DNA of 64,000 bases from Litoditis marina (taxonomy: Eukaryota > Nematoda > Chromadorea > Rhabditida > Rhabditidae): positions 31,415,521-31,479,520 of the forward strand of contig OZ038435.1 in the NCBI GenBank assembly GCA_964036275.1, written 5' to 3'. The notes under the pieces are model-generated. The model was given only the letters and a program-made list of their open reading frames with translations, was not told where the DNA came from and ran no database searches. Below are positions 12,394 through 25,291 of the stretch, in pieces. Both the position numbers and the translations under genes were made by a program. How positions within the stretch are numbered: the first letter of the stretch is position 1; every line of letters begins with the position of its first letter.

Positions 12394-13498
12394 GATCCCC
12401 TGGCAACAAGAAACTGATTCAAAGGCGCCGGCAGAAAACGTGGCCAAATCGTGAAATAAGTTTCGTGAAAACCGTCCAGGATGAAACGTGAAAACATGGT
12501 ATTCTGCCTGTTTTCACAAAGAAGAAAGTCTACTGAAAGTGCTGAAACTGTTCAGGATTGTCTTTTCTATCATTAGAGAAAGTTTTTCAGTTAAAGTTTT
12601 GTTTATTAGTCGTACTCACAAATAAAACCGTAATATGACCAGTTATTTTAGTGTTGAAAACCTAGTTCTGAACGAACATTCACGGATATTTTACTTAGAA
12701 CCTCAGCAAACTACAACATCTGCAGAAGTTAACAACCCCCTCCCCATGCGTTTCCCAACTTTTCGCTTTCGAGATGTAAATGTGGCTGCTGTCATGTCCT
12801 CAATCCTATTTAGCGCACGGATCCCCACTATTTGTCATGCAAAACTCTCTGTAATACCGCGTTTATGTCACTATTTCGCCCATATCCGAAAAAAAAAGAA
12901 TATTTTATAACTTTCATTCATGTGAATCACCGCTTATACTAATGTAAACAATCTATAACAACTATTTTTTTCCAATTTACCAACTTCGCAAGTTCTGTAG
13001 CTCCTCAAGAGTTGCTCCACTCATGTGTTTTTCGTGTAGTTCTACAGTTAGACACGATGTTCGGAGAATCTAAACCCTCAAATCTGAAAAAAATACTTAG
13101 TACATGTAGTGTTAATTGTGATAACAAGGGTATGTGTATCAGATATAGTATCAAATATTCTTCAAACAAGCCTGTACGGTGTTCGTTGAAAGTGTTTGTA
13201 GTTTGTTTCCTTTGGTTTTCTACCGAAACTCGTGAATTATAGTACGTGAAGTTCAAACTACGATTCAGCATGATCTTCCATAACTGTTGATACATTCTCA
13301 CGTTTTACGTGATTGAACAAGCATCACGAGATCTGACCATCACTAAACCAGTATCGTTTAAATCTCTTTCAATTTGACTCTGTTCCAATACGTTTACAGG
13401 TAGTATTGCTGGTAGTCCGGTTTGGCGCCTCGTTGCCAGTCCATTTCATAACTAGTCGCGTGTGCCGTTATTGTCATACACACATTTGTACGTCCGGC

Positions 13499-13905
13499 TC
13501 GCGCTTCCCCCCAGACCCCCTTTTCGGGCTACCGTGAGTCATTTGCGCGGAAAAAATGCCAGTTATGACTAATTACCTACTTTTATTCAAGAATTTAAGA
13601 ATATTCAAAAATATTTATTGAACTGTGATTCAAAGTATAGAGCTCAACACAAAGTTCAAAGTAAAACAGGTGTTAAATGTTATAGCCGAATTTGGTAACC
13701 TTCCGAATTTGACAAATATGTAGTTTCTCAATTGAGCCAGATATGACTAATTACGTCCTTTGCGGCTTTTAATATAGTACTGGAACTTACCATTTTTGAA
13801 ATGAAGGATTTAGGTAGTTTCCCCGCTTCCCAGACCCCCCTTTTCGGCCTATCGTGAGTCATTTGCGCGATAAAATGCCAGTTATGACTAATTACCTACT
13901 TAACA
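13499..13905 (+). repeat. Direct repeat of ~85 bp, 324 bp apart
   Basis: CCCCTTTTCGGGCTACCGTGAG with ATGCCAGTTATGACTAATTA (13499-13586) recurs as CCCCTTTTCGGCCTATCGTGAG with the same ATGCCAGTTATGACTAATTA (13822-13905). A third partial TGACTAATTAC lies between them. It is probably part of a dispersed or tandem repeat and is not coding. Confidence 0.65.
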
Positions 13906-14798
13906 AACGTCCAGGTGGTATGACAGATACTTTTTTTCAGAAATATACGTTCTGCATTGCTTTTTACTCGTTTTGCTATAGAAGACCGTATACATCGTTC
14001 TGTTTATTCATCACAATTTTGACCTTAAGTGTTTGATCCGACCCACAGAGGTTTGAATTATGGACAGACCATCTTTAATAGTACAACACAAAATTGGCAA
14101 CTTGTACGTAAAACTGTAAATATGTTTGTCCTTTATCGTGTATAGGTATTAGGTTTGCTAAAATACAACGCAATCAAAAAAGTCATAGTTGGGAGCTATT
14201 TTTTTTAGAATGTATGAATGTTTCACATATTCTTCTATTAGGGACTATTAGGATGTTTTTCTCTATGGATTGGGGGTGGTTTCGAATACGGCGAACAGGG
14301 TTAGTCACCCACTGACCCCCTGTTAGTTACATAATGAGCCTGAAACATGGTAGGTTAATTTAAACGTTTATCATTGCAATGCACTTGATTTTGATCCTTT
14401 CATCTTGACTAACTCCACCCCAGGTTCCCTTTTCTTCTCTACTTCATGCTCTACTACTCACAAGCTCAGCTTCGACTGTGATTATGTTTCTATCAAAAAC
14501 TTGCGACTCCATTTCGCTTCGATAAGATGTTTTTGACAGAAGCGAAAAACTTGTTTTTGGCGAGAAATAATGGTGTACAAAATGGGAATGCCAGATTATT
14601 GATGTAAACACCACGAACCTTTTCTTTTCTCCCTGTTACTGTGCTTAATCATTCTTTTTTACAATTTAAAAAGCGACTTGCATTGTAATTGTTGTTGCAA
14701 ACTACAGATAACGCACATTTACCAACCAATATTAGACTTTCAACATTTCTCAACTCTCTGAAAACAGGACTGGAAAGTCAGTCAAAGTGTTTCGTTAT

Positions 14799-14923
14799 AC
14801 TAGGAGTAAATTGAATAGTAACGTAAAGTTTTTTAATGAGAAATTGTGCACTTTTTCATTGCACGTTTCTCACTTCTTCTGTGTTCAACATGGTTCACGT
14901 GACTGTGCAATTGACTAACAGTA
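14799..14923 (+). mobile_element. Dispersed ~125-bp element (CGTGCACTTTGTCATTGCACG family), copy 2
   Basis: Starts ACTAGGAGTAAATTGAATAG, contains AATTGTGCACTTTTTCATTG and TTCACGTGACTGTGCAATTG, and ends GACTAACAGTA. It is collinear with the copies at 54264 and 60645 and with the interrupted minus-strand copy at 4197. Confidence 0.75.
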
Positions 14924-15387
14924 TACAGTTTCATCGAAAATGGATGAACTTTTGTTTGGCCAGCTGCACGGATTTTGCGCGTTTTGATGGAAAAACAATG
15001 GGAGATGACCACCCAGATGGTCATTGAAACGCTTTATATGAATTTTCGTTATCGAAAATTTTGAAAAATTGTTCTAGCTATGAAGCAAACCAGTATACTA
15101 GTTATGTATCACAACACTTTCATTTTACAAAAGTATAATAGACGGATTCGATCAAATACTATTCACCACCTGAACTTTGTTTTAAAGTTTAAATATTTTG
15201 GTTGTGTTTCTCATTCAACCAGTAACTAAGTCAAACTTTCCTACCTATTGACTACTGTCACCATGAAAATCAATGACTGTGTTGAACTATCAGGAAAACT
15301 GTTCGAAACACATTTTATGCCCCTTTTTTGTTCTGCTTTGTTTCAAATTCTGTCTCTTTCACCAACTTGAAAAGCACACGTTAAAGA

Positions 15388-15497
15388 AGGACGATAATGT
15401 GGACCAATCTCGTGTCAACGGTCCTTTGAACTGCAATTGAAAACTGTATTGCAGTTTAAAGGACTGAACCGTTGAGTTTCGACCCCATAATCCCCTT
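15388..15497. mobile_element. MITE with AGGACGATTATGTGG termini, copy 2
   Basis: Begins AGGACGATAATGTGGACCAA and continues CGTGTCAACGGTCCTTTGAA, as in the copy at 45489. The right terminus is degraded (CCATAATCCCCTTCT). Confidence 0.7.
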
Positions 15498-17589
15498 CTA
15501 TAAGTTATATACTACGCACATTCTGCCTTTCATAGAGATAATTCTCCCTTCTCTCTTTCTGTTCTCTTTTTGCGGTGTTCCTCTTCCCGCGTCATTCATC
15601 TAATACGAGTGAACCACTCGGGGATGGATAATTGCGTATTCCTCACCTTGCCACACCTCGGAACTGGTTTCCGTTTCCCCGTTCATGTTACAATATTGAC
15701 CCCGAATCGAACGTGATTTATGTATTGATAATACTCGTTCTACTTTCTGGTATCGACTTTTATAAAATAAAGTAGTACTCATTGAACCAATGAATTTACA
15801 TAAAATGTAAGAACCTTAACAGTTAGAAGCACGCGCGAGGTCTTAGATTGAAAACTCTAAATTTTATTCTTATTCTACGTGTTACCACTAAATTGTTTAA
15901 AATTCAATAATGTTTTGATATTTTTTCTGAAGATAGGTCAGTAACAGCAACATGAGAAATACGGCTGCTTTCTTTTATAAGACTTTTCGTGTTTGGAAGA
16001 AGACACAATAGGTCATATATTAGTCACATACATGTCATTCTCTTTCATTCAGAAAGAAATTTCGTCTAATAAGACACCGAGAATTCCCTTATTGACGTTT
16101 GTTGTTCTTCTGTGGTGAGAGCGGCGCTAATACGAAATCTTTTTTGATAGTGTACCTCAAAACCAAGTCATACCCTCTTCCCATTCCGTGATGTATAGAT
16201 GCAAAAATGATATTGCTGTTTCACTTTCTCTTTCATTTTGTTCGTACGAGTCTCACAGTAAAAACTGCTGCAAGCTAAAAACTGGTTTTCAAGAATGTAA
16301 ATCATTGCATGACCAATACACCCTGAAAAATTTCCGATAACTTTACTTGTACTAGTGTCTGAAAGACCGCTGTAAAAGCTGTGACAGAAAGGTACAAAGT
16401 TCGAGTGTCCTATTAATAACTGCAGCGAATTTTCATGGTTCACTGTTAGGCGGAACCATGCTCTGTCCATGCCTTTAAAATTATAGAATCTCATAATCAA
16501 CTTCATTTGATTTTCATTTGAGTTGAGTTTATTGTATTAATAAAACCCAATGTTTTGTTAGGTTATTAGTTATGATTTGGCCATTTGAAGACTAATGGCC
16601 TTTATTCCCAGTTCAAAAATGAGTGTAATTTTTCAATTTGAAATTATTACGCTGTGAGTTGTCAAATTCACACTTTGTTCCAGAACAGAAAAAGAACGCT
16701 ACATTCACAATTTTTCAACTGGCCAGGTCTTATTTGTTTTCCAATTAGTATTCATGATTCATAATTGATTATTCAGATGACAAACGAACCACGGGGCTTA
16801 AATCGCCATGTAGCCAACACGCAGTTAGAGGCCGTCTCCGATACGGTGAGTTCCTCGATAAAGTTACATATTTATTCTGTCACATAAATTCATTGATTTT
16901 TCAGTTTTGCTTATTATAATTCAGAATAACGATTCTACCGTTCAGGAAAACTCCATGAAAAGTTTCTTAAACTCCAAAAGTCATGTACAATTTTTCGTTG
17001 ATTGTCTGAATTGAAAACTGCAGCTGTTCTATCACTGAGAAAACCACAATCGCGCGCAGCGCAAAGCGCTGTGCGAGATTTGTCTTTGGTCCGGCTAATG
17101 CGCGCCTCCGTTTTTTTAGTTTTCTCATAAAAAGCTCAAATTCGCAAAACAAAACTTTTAATAATTCGGAAATGTTCTACAGCGTATTTGCAAGTTGTGT
17201 TCCAAATTTGAACGAAATCCGTTGAGTTTGAGTCAAGTTATGACGTTTTCGCTTCATCCAGAGCGCCAACTTCCGTCGTGTTTCCTTCCGTTCTTCCTTC
17301 CTTCCGGGCGTTTACACAATACTATCTAGACCGTAACTGAACCGATTTTGCTGAGTTTTGGAGTCATGATAGGATTCCTACTCAATGCCCAGCTACGCAA
17401 ATTTGTTTTTGAAAAAAATCATTTCTCACCAAATTACAGCCTTTTGAATTGAAGTCTCTGCGTCTCTCCATTTAGCACGCTCTCTCGCTCTCTCTGTCAG
17501 GTCGGTTATGCAAACTGGCTTGTAACTTAGGGTAACACTGACCGATTTCGATGAAAATTCAAATATGATACCATCGTGACTTCAATTTA

Positions 17590-18340
17590 AGTAAAACGTA
17601 TTCTATCGGTGACGTCATTTAGGATTCTGGAGACCCGATGACGTCATCTTTGAAAAGTGCAAAGTTGACGTCAAATATTTCTCCAAATGATGATAATAGT
17701 TGGCAAGTGGGTTATTAACGATGGATCTCCATCGAAAGGTGTTGTATTCCGGGATTCTGAAGGCCAGATGACGTCAAACTTGAAAAGTACGAAGTTGACG
17801 TCAAATTATTCTTCAAATGATAATAATAGTGGGCAAGTGGTTTAATAACGATAGAACTTCATCTAAACATGTCGTTATCTGAGATTCTGGAGGCCAGGGG
17901 ACGTAATACTGGAAAAAAACAAAGTTGACGTCAAATATTTCTCCAAATGATGACAATAGTTGGCAAGTGGGTTATTAACGATGGCGCTACATCTGAAGGT
18001 GTCGTATTCTGGGATTCTGAAAGCCAGATGACGTCATATTCAAAAGTTTAAAGTTGACGTCAAATATGTTTTCAAATGATGATAATAGTTGGCAAGTGGG
18101 GTATTAACGATGAAACTTTATCTAAATATGACTTATTCTGGAATTCAGGAGGCCAGATCTCCGATGACGTCAACTTAAAAAAAATTGACGTGAAATATGT
18201 TTTGAATGCTGGAAGTTTCTTAAAAATGATCAATTCACGATGAAACTTCATTCAAACATGACGTATTCTGGGATTCTGAAGGGCAGATAAAGTAAGTTTT
18301 TAGAACTGCAATGTTGACGTCATTTTTTTTCGAATGGTGG
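17590..18340 (+). repeat. Tandem ~110-130-bp repeats with TGACGTCA motifs
   Basis: About six degenerate units each carry a word like AAGTTGACGTCAAATATTTC, then TTCAAATGATGATAATAGT, GGCAAGTGG, TTAACGATG, GATTCTGGAGGCCAG and ATGACGTCA. TGACGTCA is the consensus CRE palindrome bound by CREB/ATF factors in animals. Whether it is used here is unknown. A homologous block is at 30340-30930. Confidence 0.75.
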
Positions 18341-18440
18341 TAATACTTGACAAGTGGTTCATCAAGAAAACAATTTTATCTGCACAGTACAGATCAAACC
18401 ACCTCTCTACATACCTACGGCATGTATACAAAAAGAGAAA

Positions 18441-18976
18441 AATTCATGAAAAAGTGGGGGCCCAACGACTGTGAGATTTGTCTTCTGCTGTGCGCCCCTT
18501 AGACAGCTACTGGCTACTCTCAAATGGAGCAGCTACTGCTACAAAAACCGAAAAATACTACTATACTCAAGTATAACTGTTCATTACAAACATACAAAAG
18601 TCGTGAAATATTTTTTCAAACCTGTAAACTAGAATCTGCAAATCACAGATGTTAACTCAACGTAGTCAATTATAGAGTTCCTGGTTTTGTGCACAATGGT
18701 TGGCATTTCTTGTCATTACTCCAATTCTAGCTGCCGTACCGTTTTTAATGTTATTCAACAGTTGTTCTCTCTTTCGCAGCTGTGACTTGTAGATTCTAGT
18801 TTACAGGTTTGAAAAAATATTTTACGACTTTTGTATGTTTGTAACAGTTATACTTGAGTATAATAGTATTTTTCGGTTTTTGTAGCAGTAGCTGCTCCAT
18901 TTGAGAGTAGCTGTCTAAGGGGCGCACAGCAGAAGACAAATCTCACAGTCGTTGGGCCCCCACTTTTTCATGAATT
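18441..18976. repeat. Large palindrome with ~200-bp arms
   Basis: The left arm starts AATTCATGAAAAAGTGGGGG and the right arm ends CCCCCACTTTTTCATGAATT. The arms stay complementary for about 200 bp around a unique centre (GTTCCTGGTTTTGTGCACAA). A second copy is at 29712-30228, whose centre is inverted with the rest of the element. Confidence 0.85.
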
Positions 18977-19529
18977 GATTTTTCGATTCCGTCCAATTGA
19001 TTTTCCCAATCAACCCTTCTTCAAGCAAATCATTCAGATTTCTCAACACTTTCATTGTTGTTGTTGTCTTTCCGTTTCCCAGTTTTAATAATAACCTCCA
19101 CGCGCACATTTTTTTAAGTCTGAAAAGCAATATTCAGATTTTTAGGTTCTCAGGTAGGTGCTTTTTGACTTTGAAAAATGTTCGTCAAGCTATGAAAGTG
19201 AAAGCGTGGATTCAACAATCAAGAAAGAACTAGGAAGAACAGAAACACATTTCTAGTCCTGCTCAATCACATTCAGTGGAACATTTTGCCTCTATACTAG
19301 ACGTAAGCACTTCAAACCGAGATACGTTTTTCCTATAAATGTTTGGCCTGTGTCCCCACGTTCACTCCCATTGGTTTCCCCCGTTTTCCAATTTTAATAA
19401 TAACCTGTGCGCTCGTAAACATGAAAGCATTGTCTAGCCCGTTTCCGGACACACACGCGACATTTTTGTTTGCATATTCATGACAATTGCGTTTGGAGCC
19501 AGGGGATTGGTTACTTACTGCTATACTGA

Positions 19530-20270
19530 AATTTCCTCCTTTCTCTCTCTTTCGATCTTTCGTTGGCTCTCTTTCTCTCCCTTCTGATCTCTCTCACCTT
19601 TTCTTTCTCTTCCTCATTCGTTCATATCCCTCTCCTCAGTCTCACCGATCTCTTTCCATCTCAACAGTTATGTATTGTATGTCGTCAATTTTATTAGATA
19701 GCTGAAGAAGAAGTGGAATTCATAAAAAGATGGAGGATCGCATTTTCAATATATATTTGACTCTCCCATCTCTCCTTATCTTCCCTCCTTCGCCTTCGTT
19801 TTTCTCACTCTCCTTCTCTCTTTATGAAAAGATTGTACTGCTTGATTTCTGTTCTCTCTCTCTCTCTGTCGCTCTATCTCTTGCCTCTCGCCTCCGAGGT
19901 TCCTGTCCCATTCACCGTTGCTTGCCAATTCACATAACTCTCCTCAAACCAGATGGATTTTGGTTGTTAATCTCCATCTAACCACCTCGTTCTCCTACCA
20001 TCTCCAATTATTCGCCGCTCATTCAAACGCGTCTAGCAAGTTTCCATTCCATTTTTGTTCTGCCACACATTGTGTCTCTCTCTATCTCTCTTCCTATCTT
20101 TTTTTCTCTTCTCTCCTCTCCCTCTTTCCGTCTGCTTCTTGGTTCTCTCTCTGCTTCTCTCTCTATCTGTCTCTTTCTATCTCTTTATCTTTCCCTCTAT
20201 CTCTAACGCTTCACTTCTCTTCATTATTTTCACTAACTCCATCTATTTCTATCTCTCTCGTCTAGGTTCC
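19530..20270. repeat. Polypyrimidine (CT-rich) tract
   Basis: About 740 bp is dominated by TCTCTC, TTCTCT and CCTCC words on the plus strand, interrupted near 19660-19760 and 19900-20050. ORFs here encode only Ser/Leu/Phe-rich low-complexity peptides and are not considered genes. Confidence 0.7.
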
Positions 20271-21225
20271 CCACTTACAAATATTTCCTGTAGTTGAGAA
20301 TGTGTTTGCCAGGTCCGCTAACTATGTTATCGAAATAAAAATAATAACCATAATCATATGAAAATTGACATTATTATTAATAATATTATGGTTGTTATTC
20401 TTGTCAGGTCCGCTACCTTCGTCATCCGGTAGATCCTCTGGGTAGAGGTCCGTACAATGCTCGAATCCCCCGCATCAAAACAAAGATGACAAACAATAAC
20501 AACAACAACAACAAGGATGCAAAGGTTATCAAAATTAATCACCCTAGTTATCGAAAAAGCTAAAACATTCTCGTTTTTCAAAACATGCAAAGATATATTT
20601 TAGGAAGCGGCTTGAACATCTGAATATAAGTATGCCTCAAGTGTCATTCATTACAAGCCAATTTCGAAAAAAAAACAGTCTCAAACAATCTAAAAACAAA
20701 GGTTTTTTTCAGAGCAGTTTGAGATTTTTCGGAACCAATCTCATTTGAATACAGAATATAGCCCAAAAATAAGAACTAAGAAAGCACGGTGGCGAAGAAA
20801 TTTGCCGAGTCAACGAACACACCCTTTCGCAAAGATTTGACGTGATCTAATGAATTTTTGGAAGAAGACTTGAAAAAAAAACTCAAATGACATCATCTTT
20901 TCCAGAACGCCCAGCAACATCCGATCAGAAGATTCGACACCTTCGGGGAAAATGCAATAGAAACCGTGCGTCTCCTTTTTTGCCTCAAAACGGGATTTGT
21001 TCAGTTTTCGCTCAACGATTATCACTTATTGAAGCGTTAAATATGTGAGAAACACATAAAAACGTAAATATTAAGATTCTGATGTTTATACACGCTGTAT
21101 GTAAATGTTGTGATAACAGCATAACAACAAAGTGTACGAGAAAAAACCGAATATGCTCAGTAAGAAACAGGGATTGACCATTGTTTTATCGACATCCCTT
21201 ACAAAAGTACAACTGGAACTTCTAG

Positions 21226-24200
21226 ATTTACGACGAGTTTCGATTTCTGGACGATCCTGATGCTCCTTCCCCTTCCTCGAGTGGGCAACCCATCATTAGT
21301 GATTCTAAGAAAAGGTGGGTTCTACCTAAAAAAAGTAGGGGGGGGGGGCTGAAATTTTCTAAAAGAATTTCATTTTCCTTTCTCTACTCTTTCACGCTTT
21401 AACTATATTACATTTGAGCTTCTACTCCTATATGGAGCACCTTTTCTCTACGTACATACGAATTATGATGTGTTTCACGTGACGATTTATGTGACCAGCC
21501 CTTATTACGTAGACACGTGGTATAAACGTGTACCATAAATAGGATCAACAAGAAAAAAAAACTCAAAATAAAAGTTTCAGGAAAAACAGAACATCAGCTG
21601 CCCTGATTGCCTATACTTTTCTACCTATAATTCAATTGATCTGTTCTGTTTCACTGTTCATACTGGCTATTCTGCGATGCAGCGAGTTTTATCGGGTTAG
21701 ATATTTTAACATAAACTTGTTCAATCAAGTTTATAATAGACACACTAGAAGTTTTCATTGAGCAAACAAGGTTGTTTCTCGTTCTCTATATCTACTTCTA
21801 CTCTCTTTTTTCTTTCTTATTGATACATTTCTGTGAGCTCAACGAGAAATCTGTTACTAATTAAGAACATACAAATGGCTGCGTTCCGGAACAAATCAAA
21901 GAACCAGCGTAGGCCGTAAGAATGGTGTAAAAAGAGCTTCATTTTGGAAAGTAGTGCTATCGCCGCCTACCAAACCACTGTGAACACTGTAAGGTGAATT
22001 TTGCAAGCGACGGGGCGGAGAACAGCGATCAACGCGTCTAGTACCGTTGATCTACACAATCCATTGCTCGCAAGTAATGAGCAACTTCTCTAACCACATA
22101 GGTAATGGAAAACTATACAACCTGAATACATGTGCATTTTTGAAAAAGCGCAACCCATCTGTCTCTAGTTACTTGTTCTTCATATATTCTATTGATGTAC
22201 ACCGATTCCAGAATCGGAAAAACACAACTCTGGTCGATTTCGACAAACCTGAAGGACTCGATCTCATAAAACCAGAAGGTAGTGTTATTCAAATCACCTA
22301 ATAACATTGAGTTTAATAGACTAAAAAAACGGTTTCATTGTTCATTTCCAGGACTCCGTCTGGTCCGATTCAAATCCGGCTGCTCCGTGTTTCTTCCCGC
22401 CTTCTTCCAAGCTCTCGCCGCTCTCTGTGGTTTTTGGCCGTTTGCCAGAGGAAAGAAACGATGTTTACAGGTATGACTGCGACGTAACAGTATTTGTCTT
22501 CATCAAAATTCAGAGATTCGTGAAGCAAGACAACTCTTCGAACCATTCCAATTAAAATCTCCTAGTCAATCTTTGATGTGAACAACCTTCAAAACATTGC
22601 GAAGTATTGTTATACCCTTCCTGTTATGGCACAGACCGCTTTCATTCCGAGAACGACTAGAAAGGAGAGAACAAGAAGAAGAAGCGAGTCGAGCCATCCT
22701 GACAAGAAGAACAAAGAGTGCAGTCTACGCTTCTGGAAGACGCTTCACGCTGTCTGGGAAATGGGTATAAATACCCCGATCACTCTCCAATAAACAGTTC
22801 CAAACCTACTGTGTGCTTGTTGTATCAACACTTCTAAGTTTGATATCACAGCAGATATGTTTATATGTGAAACTTTGTTTTTACTAAGAAAATACATTGA
22901 AACTTACAACTTCACAGGTTCTCCATATACTCTTCGCGACCCTTTCAATCATTTGTTGGTTCGGTGCGGTGGAGGCAATTTCATTGGAGATTAATCTCAA
23001 CTTTGTGCAGCTACAGTTCCTGTCTTCACAGTGGGTTTGATGCCAATATCTCTGATTCTTGATTGGCCTTTTCAAGTTATCGACTTCAGAATGATAAGAA
23101 TGACTTACATTTGTACTTTGATACTTCAGGAGTCAGTATGTTCTATTTGTGGCTCTCCTCGGGCTAGGATATTTTGAGGCACTGTTCTTGCCTACAGTAA
23201 CCCTAGTGATTGCCTGTCGGAAGCTGGTAGTGGATAGAAGACATGAAAAGGTGAGCACGAAGACGAATGAATGAAACGATCTATATTTCATAAGACGTGC
23301 TTTTCTGGGTTGGTAGGATGTATCGAGGTCTTCTTGAACTACCTTTTTTGAACTCTCTTATTTTCAGTTTTGGGGCCATTTGTACTGGTTACAAGGACTC
23401 ACATATCTGGACTATCAATAGAACATAAACTAGATGCAACAAGGAGTTATGACCACCCTATCACCAGAATAAGAATGTTCATGATACGAATAACATCTGG
23501 GCTCATGAAGTGTGTTGGTAGTGAACTGAAATTAAAAATCATATGGTCAGTGGGAGTACACCAATGATGAACCTAATCTATAGTTTGTATCACTTCCAGA
23601 GTCTTTTCTCAACGAGTCTGGCGATTGGCACAGCCCTACTTACTGCTACAGTACTTTGTTTCTCAGCCTTTTCCACTTCGAAGTCACTGACTGTTTTGTG
23701 AGTTTGTAGTGAAATTATCTCTTCTTCATAATCATATAATACCACCAATATTTATCAACACCTTGTTGATTAAACTGATCTAGATCTCTGAAAGTCAATT
23801 GAAAAATACTGCTTATGGCGATTATGACCTCAGCGTGTAATTAGGATACCGTTTTTCAGTATCCACCATAAATTTATTCGTGGAGTATTATTTATGAAAA
23901 CTATGTAATCTGATTTGCTTTTCCTATTACGGTAAACTTTCAGAACAAATCCGCCCAACGGCACCAATCAGTCGATCTTCTATGGTTTCGGCCTCAGGGA
24001 ACTGATTATCTCCATATATGTGCTTGTCTGCTCAATTCTGTTCTTTTTTTCTTCTGTGCATCGAGACACAGGCTTATCGGTGGCGTCTACAGTACTCCAA
24101 TTGTAAGAAAAATATGTAAAACCCAAAAGAGAAGCTATTAATGAAAGGGAACCTTTCCAAAGAGCACAAGTATTTTGTGTCTTTCAGGAGACAAAATACT

Positions 24201-25291
24201 TAACTTTTCACCTTTTTCTGTTGGCTAACTTTCAGAAGAAAAATATCAAAGAAATCGGAAAATAAAATGTTTCGAGAAAAAGGTAGGAAAACTGTCATGG
24301 TAAAAATGTTGTTTACTGTATTGCAATAGTTTCAAATAGTTGTGGCTGAACAAGTTGAGCAGATTAACCCAGAAAAAGTATATTTTCAGCACAAGTATAA
24401 TCTCATTGTCAAGCTACTTGTTCAATGCTAGTCGAATAATTGCAATCATTCGGAATATTGCGGTGCTTTCGTCAACCGAGAGGAACGCACCGATCGCCTA
24501 TCCAAGGTAATTATAACTTTTCTATTCTGCTTCGTTATTGAACTCAAACCACAAAATGGTCAGCTTGTTTCACTGCAAGTCTATACCCTATATGTTTACG
24601 TATACGGTATATGGGTGTGTAGTTCAGAATCAATGTCTTTCGGTCGAAGTTCGAGAAATTGAGCGCGTACCAAGAGCATACTACGGCGATAATTTGGTCA
24701 TTCTGTCTCGTAGTAGGCCACGAGTATCTTAGGGGGTAGAGAGAACAGAACCTTCTACTTTTGATTTCTGTTAACTATTCGTTTACACTGTAACTAGTTT
24801 AATAAGAGCTTTCATTCGTGTTAGACTTGAAGCTACTTACGTATCTGAACTGACAATTATGGGTGAAGATGGCACATTCTTGGTTTTTATATTTGAACCA
24901 AACACGAGGTGGCAAGATGTTTTATTGGATGTGGCGACGTTTCGGTAGATTCACCGTCGTCAGGGCTATTTTTTCCACACGAGGTGGTTGAGAAAAGAGG
25001 ATTAAACCGAGCTGCGAACTTGTCCGGTTTGGTTCGAATAAAAAAAACCGAAAAAAATACAAACCAAGAATACAACAAAATGCCGAGGTTCATTGACAGT
25101 AGGACATGGAGAAGATGACACAGTTTTATTCATTAACTATCCTTTTCAGTATAATTCTTCTCTACTCCTTCATCGCCTGTCTTCTCTTATTGCTTTGCCT
25201 TCAAATGGCGGTCACGTTGTTCTCAATGAGGAGAATGGAACGGATTTCCGTGCTACCCGCCAGCGAACCTCAGGAACGAACTACGTTTTGA
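21226..25291 (+). CDS. Multi-pass membrane protein of unknown family, 5' end unresolved
   Basis: Ten exons join in phase to 1203 nt (400 residues plus stop): 21226-21314, 21581-21695, 22352-22470, 22635-22764, 22918-23030, 23130-23250, 23600-23697, 23944-24102, 24390-24506, 25150-25291. The N-terminal exon is acidic (YDEFRFLDDPDAPSPSSSGQ). Hydrophobic segments include ALIAYTFLPIIQLICSVSLF, ILFATLSIICWFGAVEA, YVLFVALLGLGYFEALFL, LAIGTALLTATVLCF, LIISIYVLVCSILFFF and the last, IILLYSFIACLLLLLCLQ; a seventh (SIISLSSYLFNASRIIAIIR) is weaker. A charged linker, RERLERREQEEEASRAILTR, separates segments 1 and 2. I recognise no family; there is no DRY motif or other G-protein receptor hallmark. The donor at 21695 (CGG|GTTAGA) is weak. 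A well-bounded exon-like block at 22210-22279 was skipped because including it breaks the frame. Confidence 0.62.

Larger units (their letters stand above)
17048..18976 (+). mobile_element. Composite repeat element, ~1.93 kb, copy 1
   Basis: Three parts occur in order: a GC-rich terminal block (CGCGCGCAGCGC, then GAGATTTGTCTTTGGTCCGG and CTAATGCGCGC); a linker including GCGCCAACTTCCGTCGTG and a tandem TGACGTCA-rich block (17590-18340); and a 536-bp palindrome (18441-18976). The same three parts occur in the opposite orientation at 29712-31519. No transposase ORF was seen. The two ends share the sequence GAGATTTGTCTT, suggesting related termini. Confidence 0.78.
12394..21225. other. Gene-poor interval of 8.8 kb
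   Basis: No exon chain could be supported on either strand. Contents: repeats at 13499-13905, 14799-14923 and 15388-15497; a composite element at 17048-18976; a CT-rich tract at 19530-20270. An ATG ORF at 20887-21051 (begins MTSSFPERPATSDQKIRH) could hold the first exon of the next gene, but I found no phase-compatible good donor linking it to 21226. Confidence 0.6.

Noticed and set aside
17048..18976. CRISPR-like or satellite array because of regularly spaced TGACGTCA
   Set aside because: Units are degenerate, of variable length, in a eukaryotic setting and part of a dispersed element.
19487..20297. Several Ser/Leu/Phe-rich ORFs
   Set aside because: They are translations of a CT-rich tract.
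20887..21051. First exon of the unknown membrane-protein gene (begins MTSSFPERP)
   Set aside because: The good donor (C|GTGCGT) is in the wrong phase for 21226, and the in-phase donor (TCA|GTTTTC) is weak, so it was left unassigned.
22210..22279. Exon-like block (NRKNTTLVDFDKPEGLDLIK) with CAG acceptor and GT donor inside the unknown membrane-protein gene
   Set aside because: It ends in phase 1, and following it through 22352 and 22635 makes the membrane exon at 22918 run into a stop. Skipping it keeps all junctions in phase.
23368..23429. Possible exon FWGHLYWLQGLTYLDYQ after a TTTTCAG
   Set aside because: It reaches a stop, and a short version ending at GTTACA shifts the next exon out of the hydrophobic frame.
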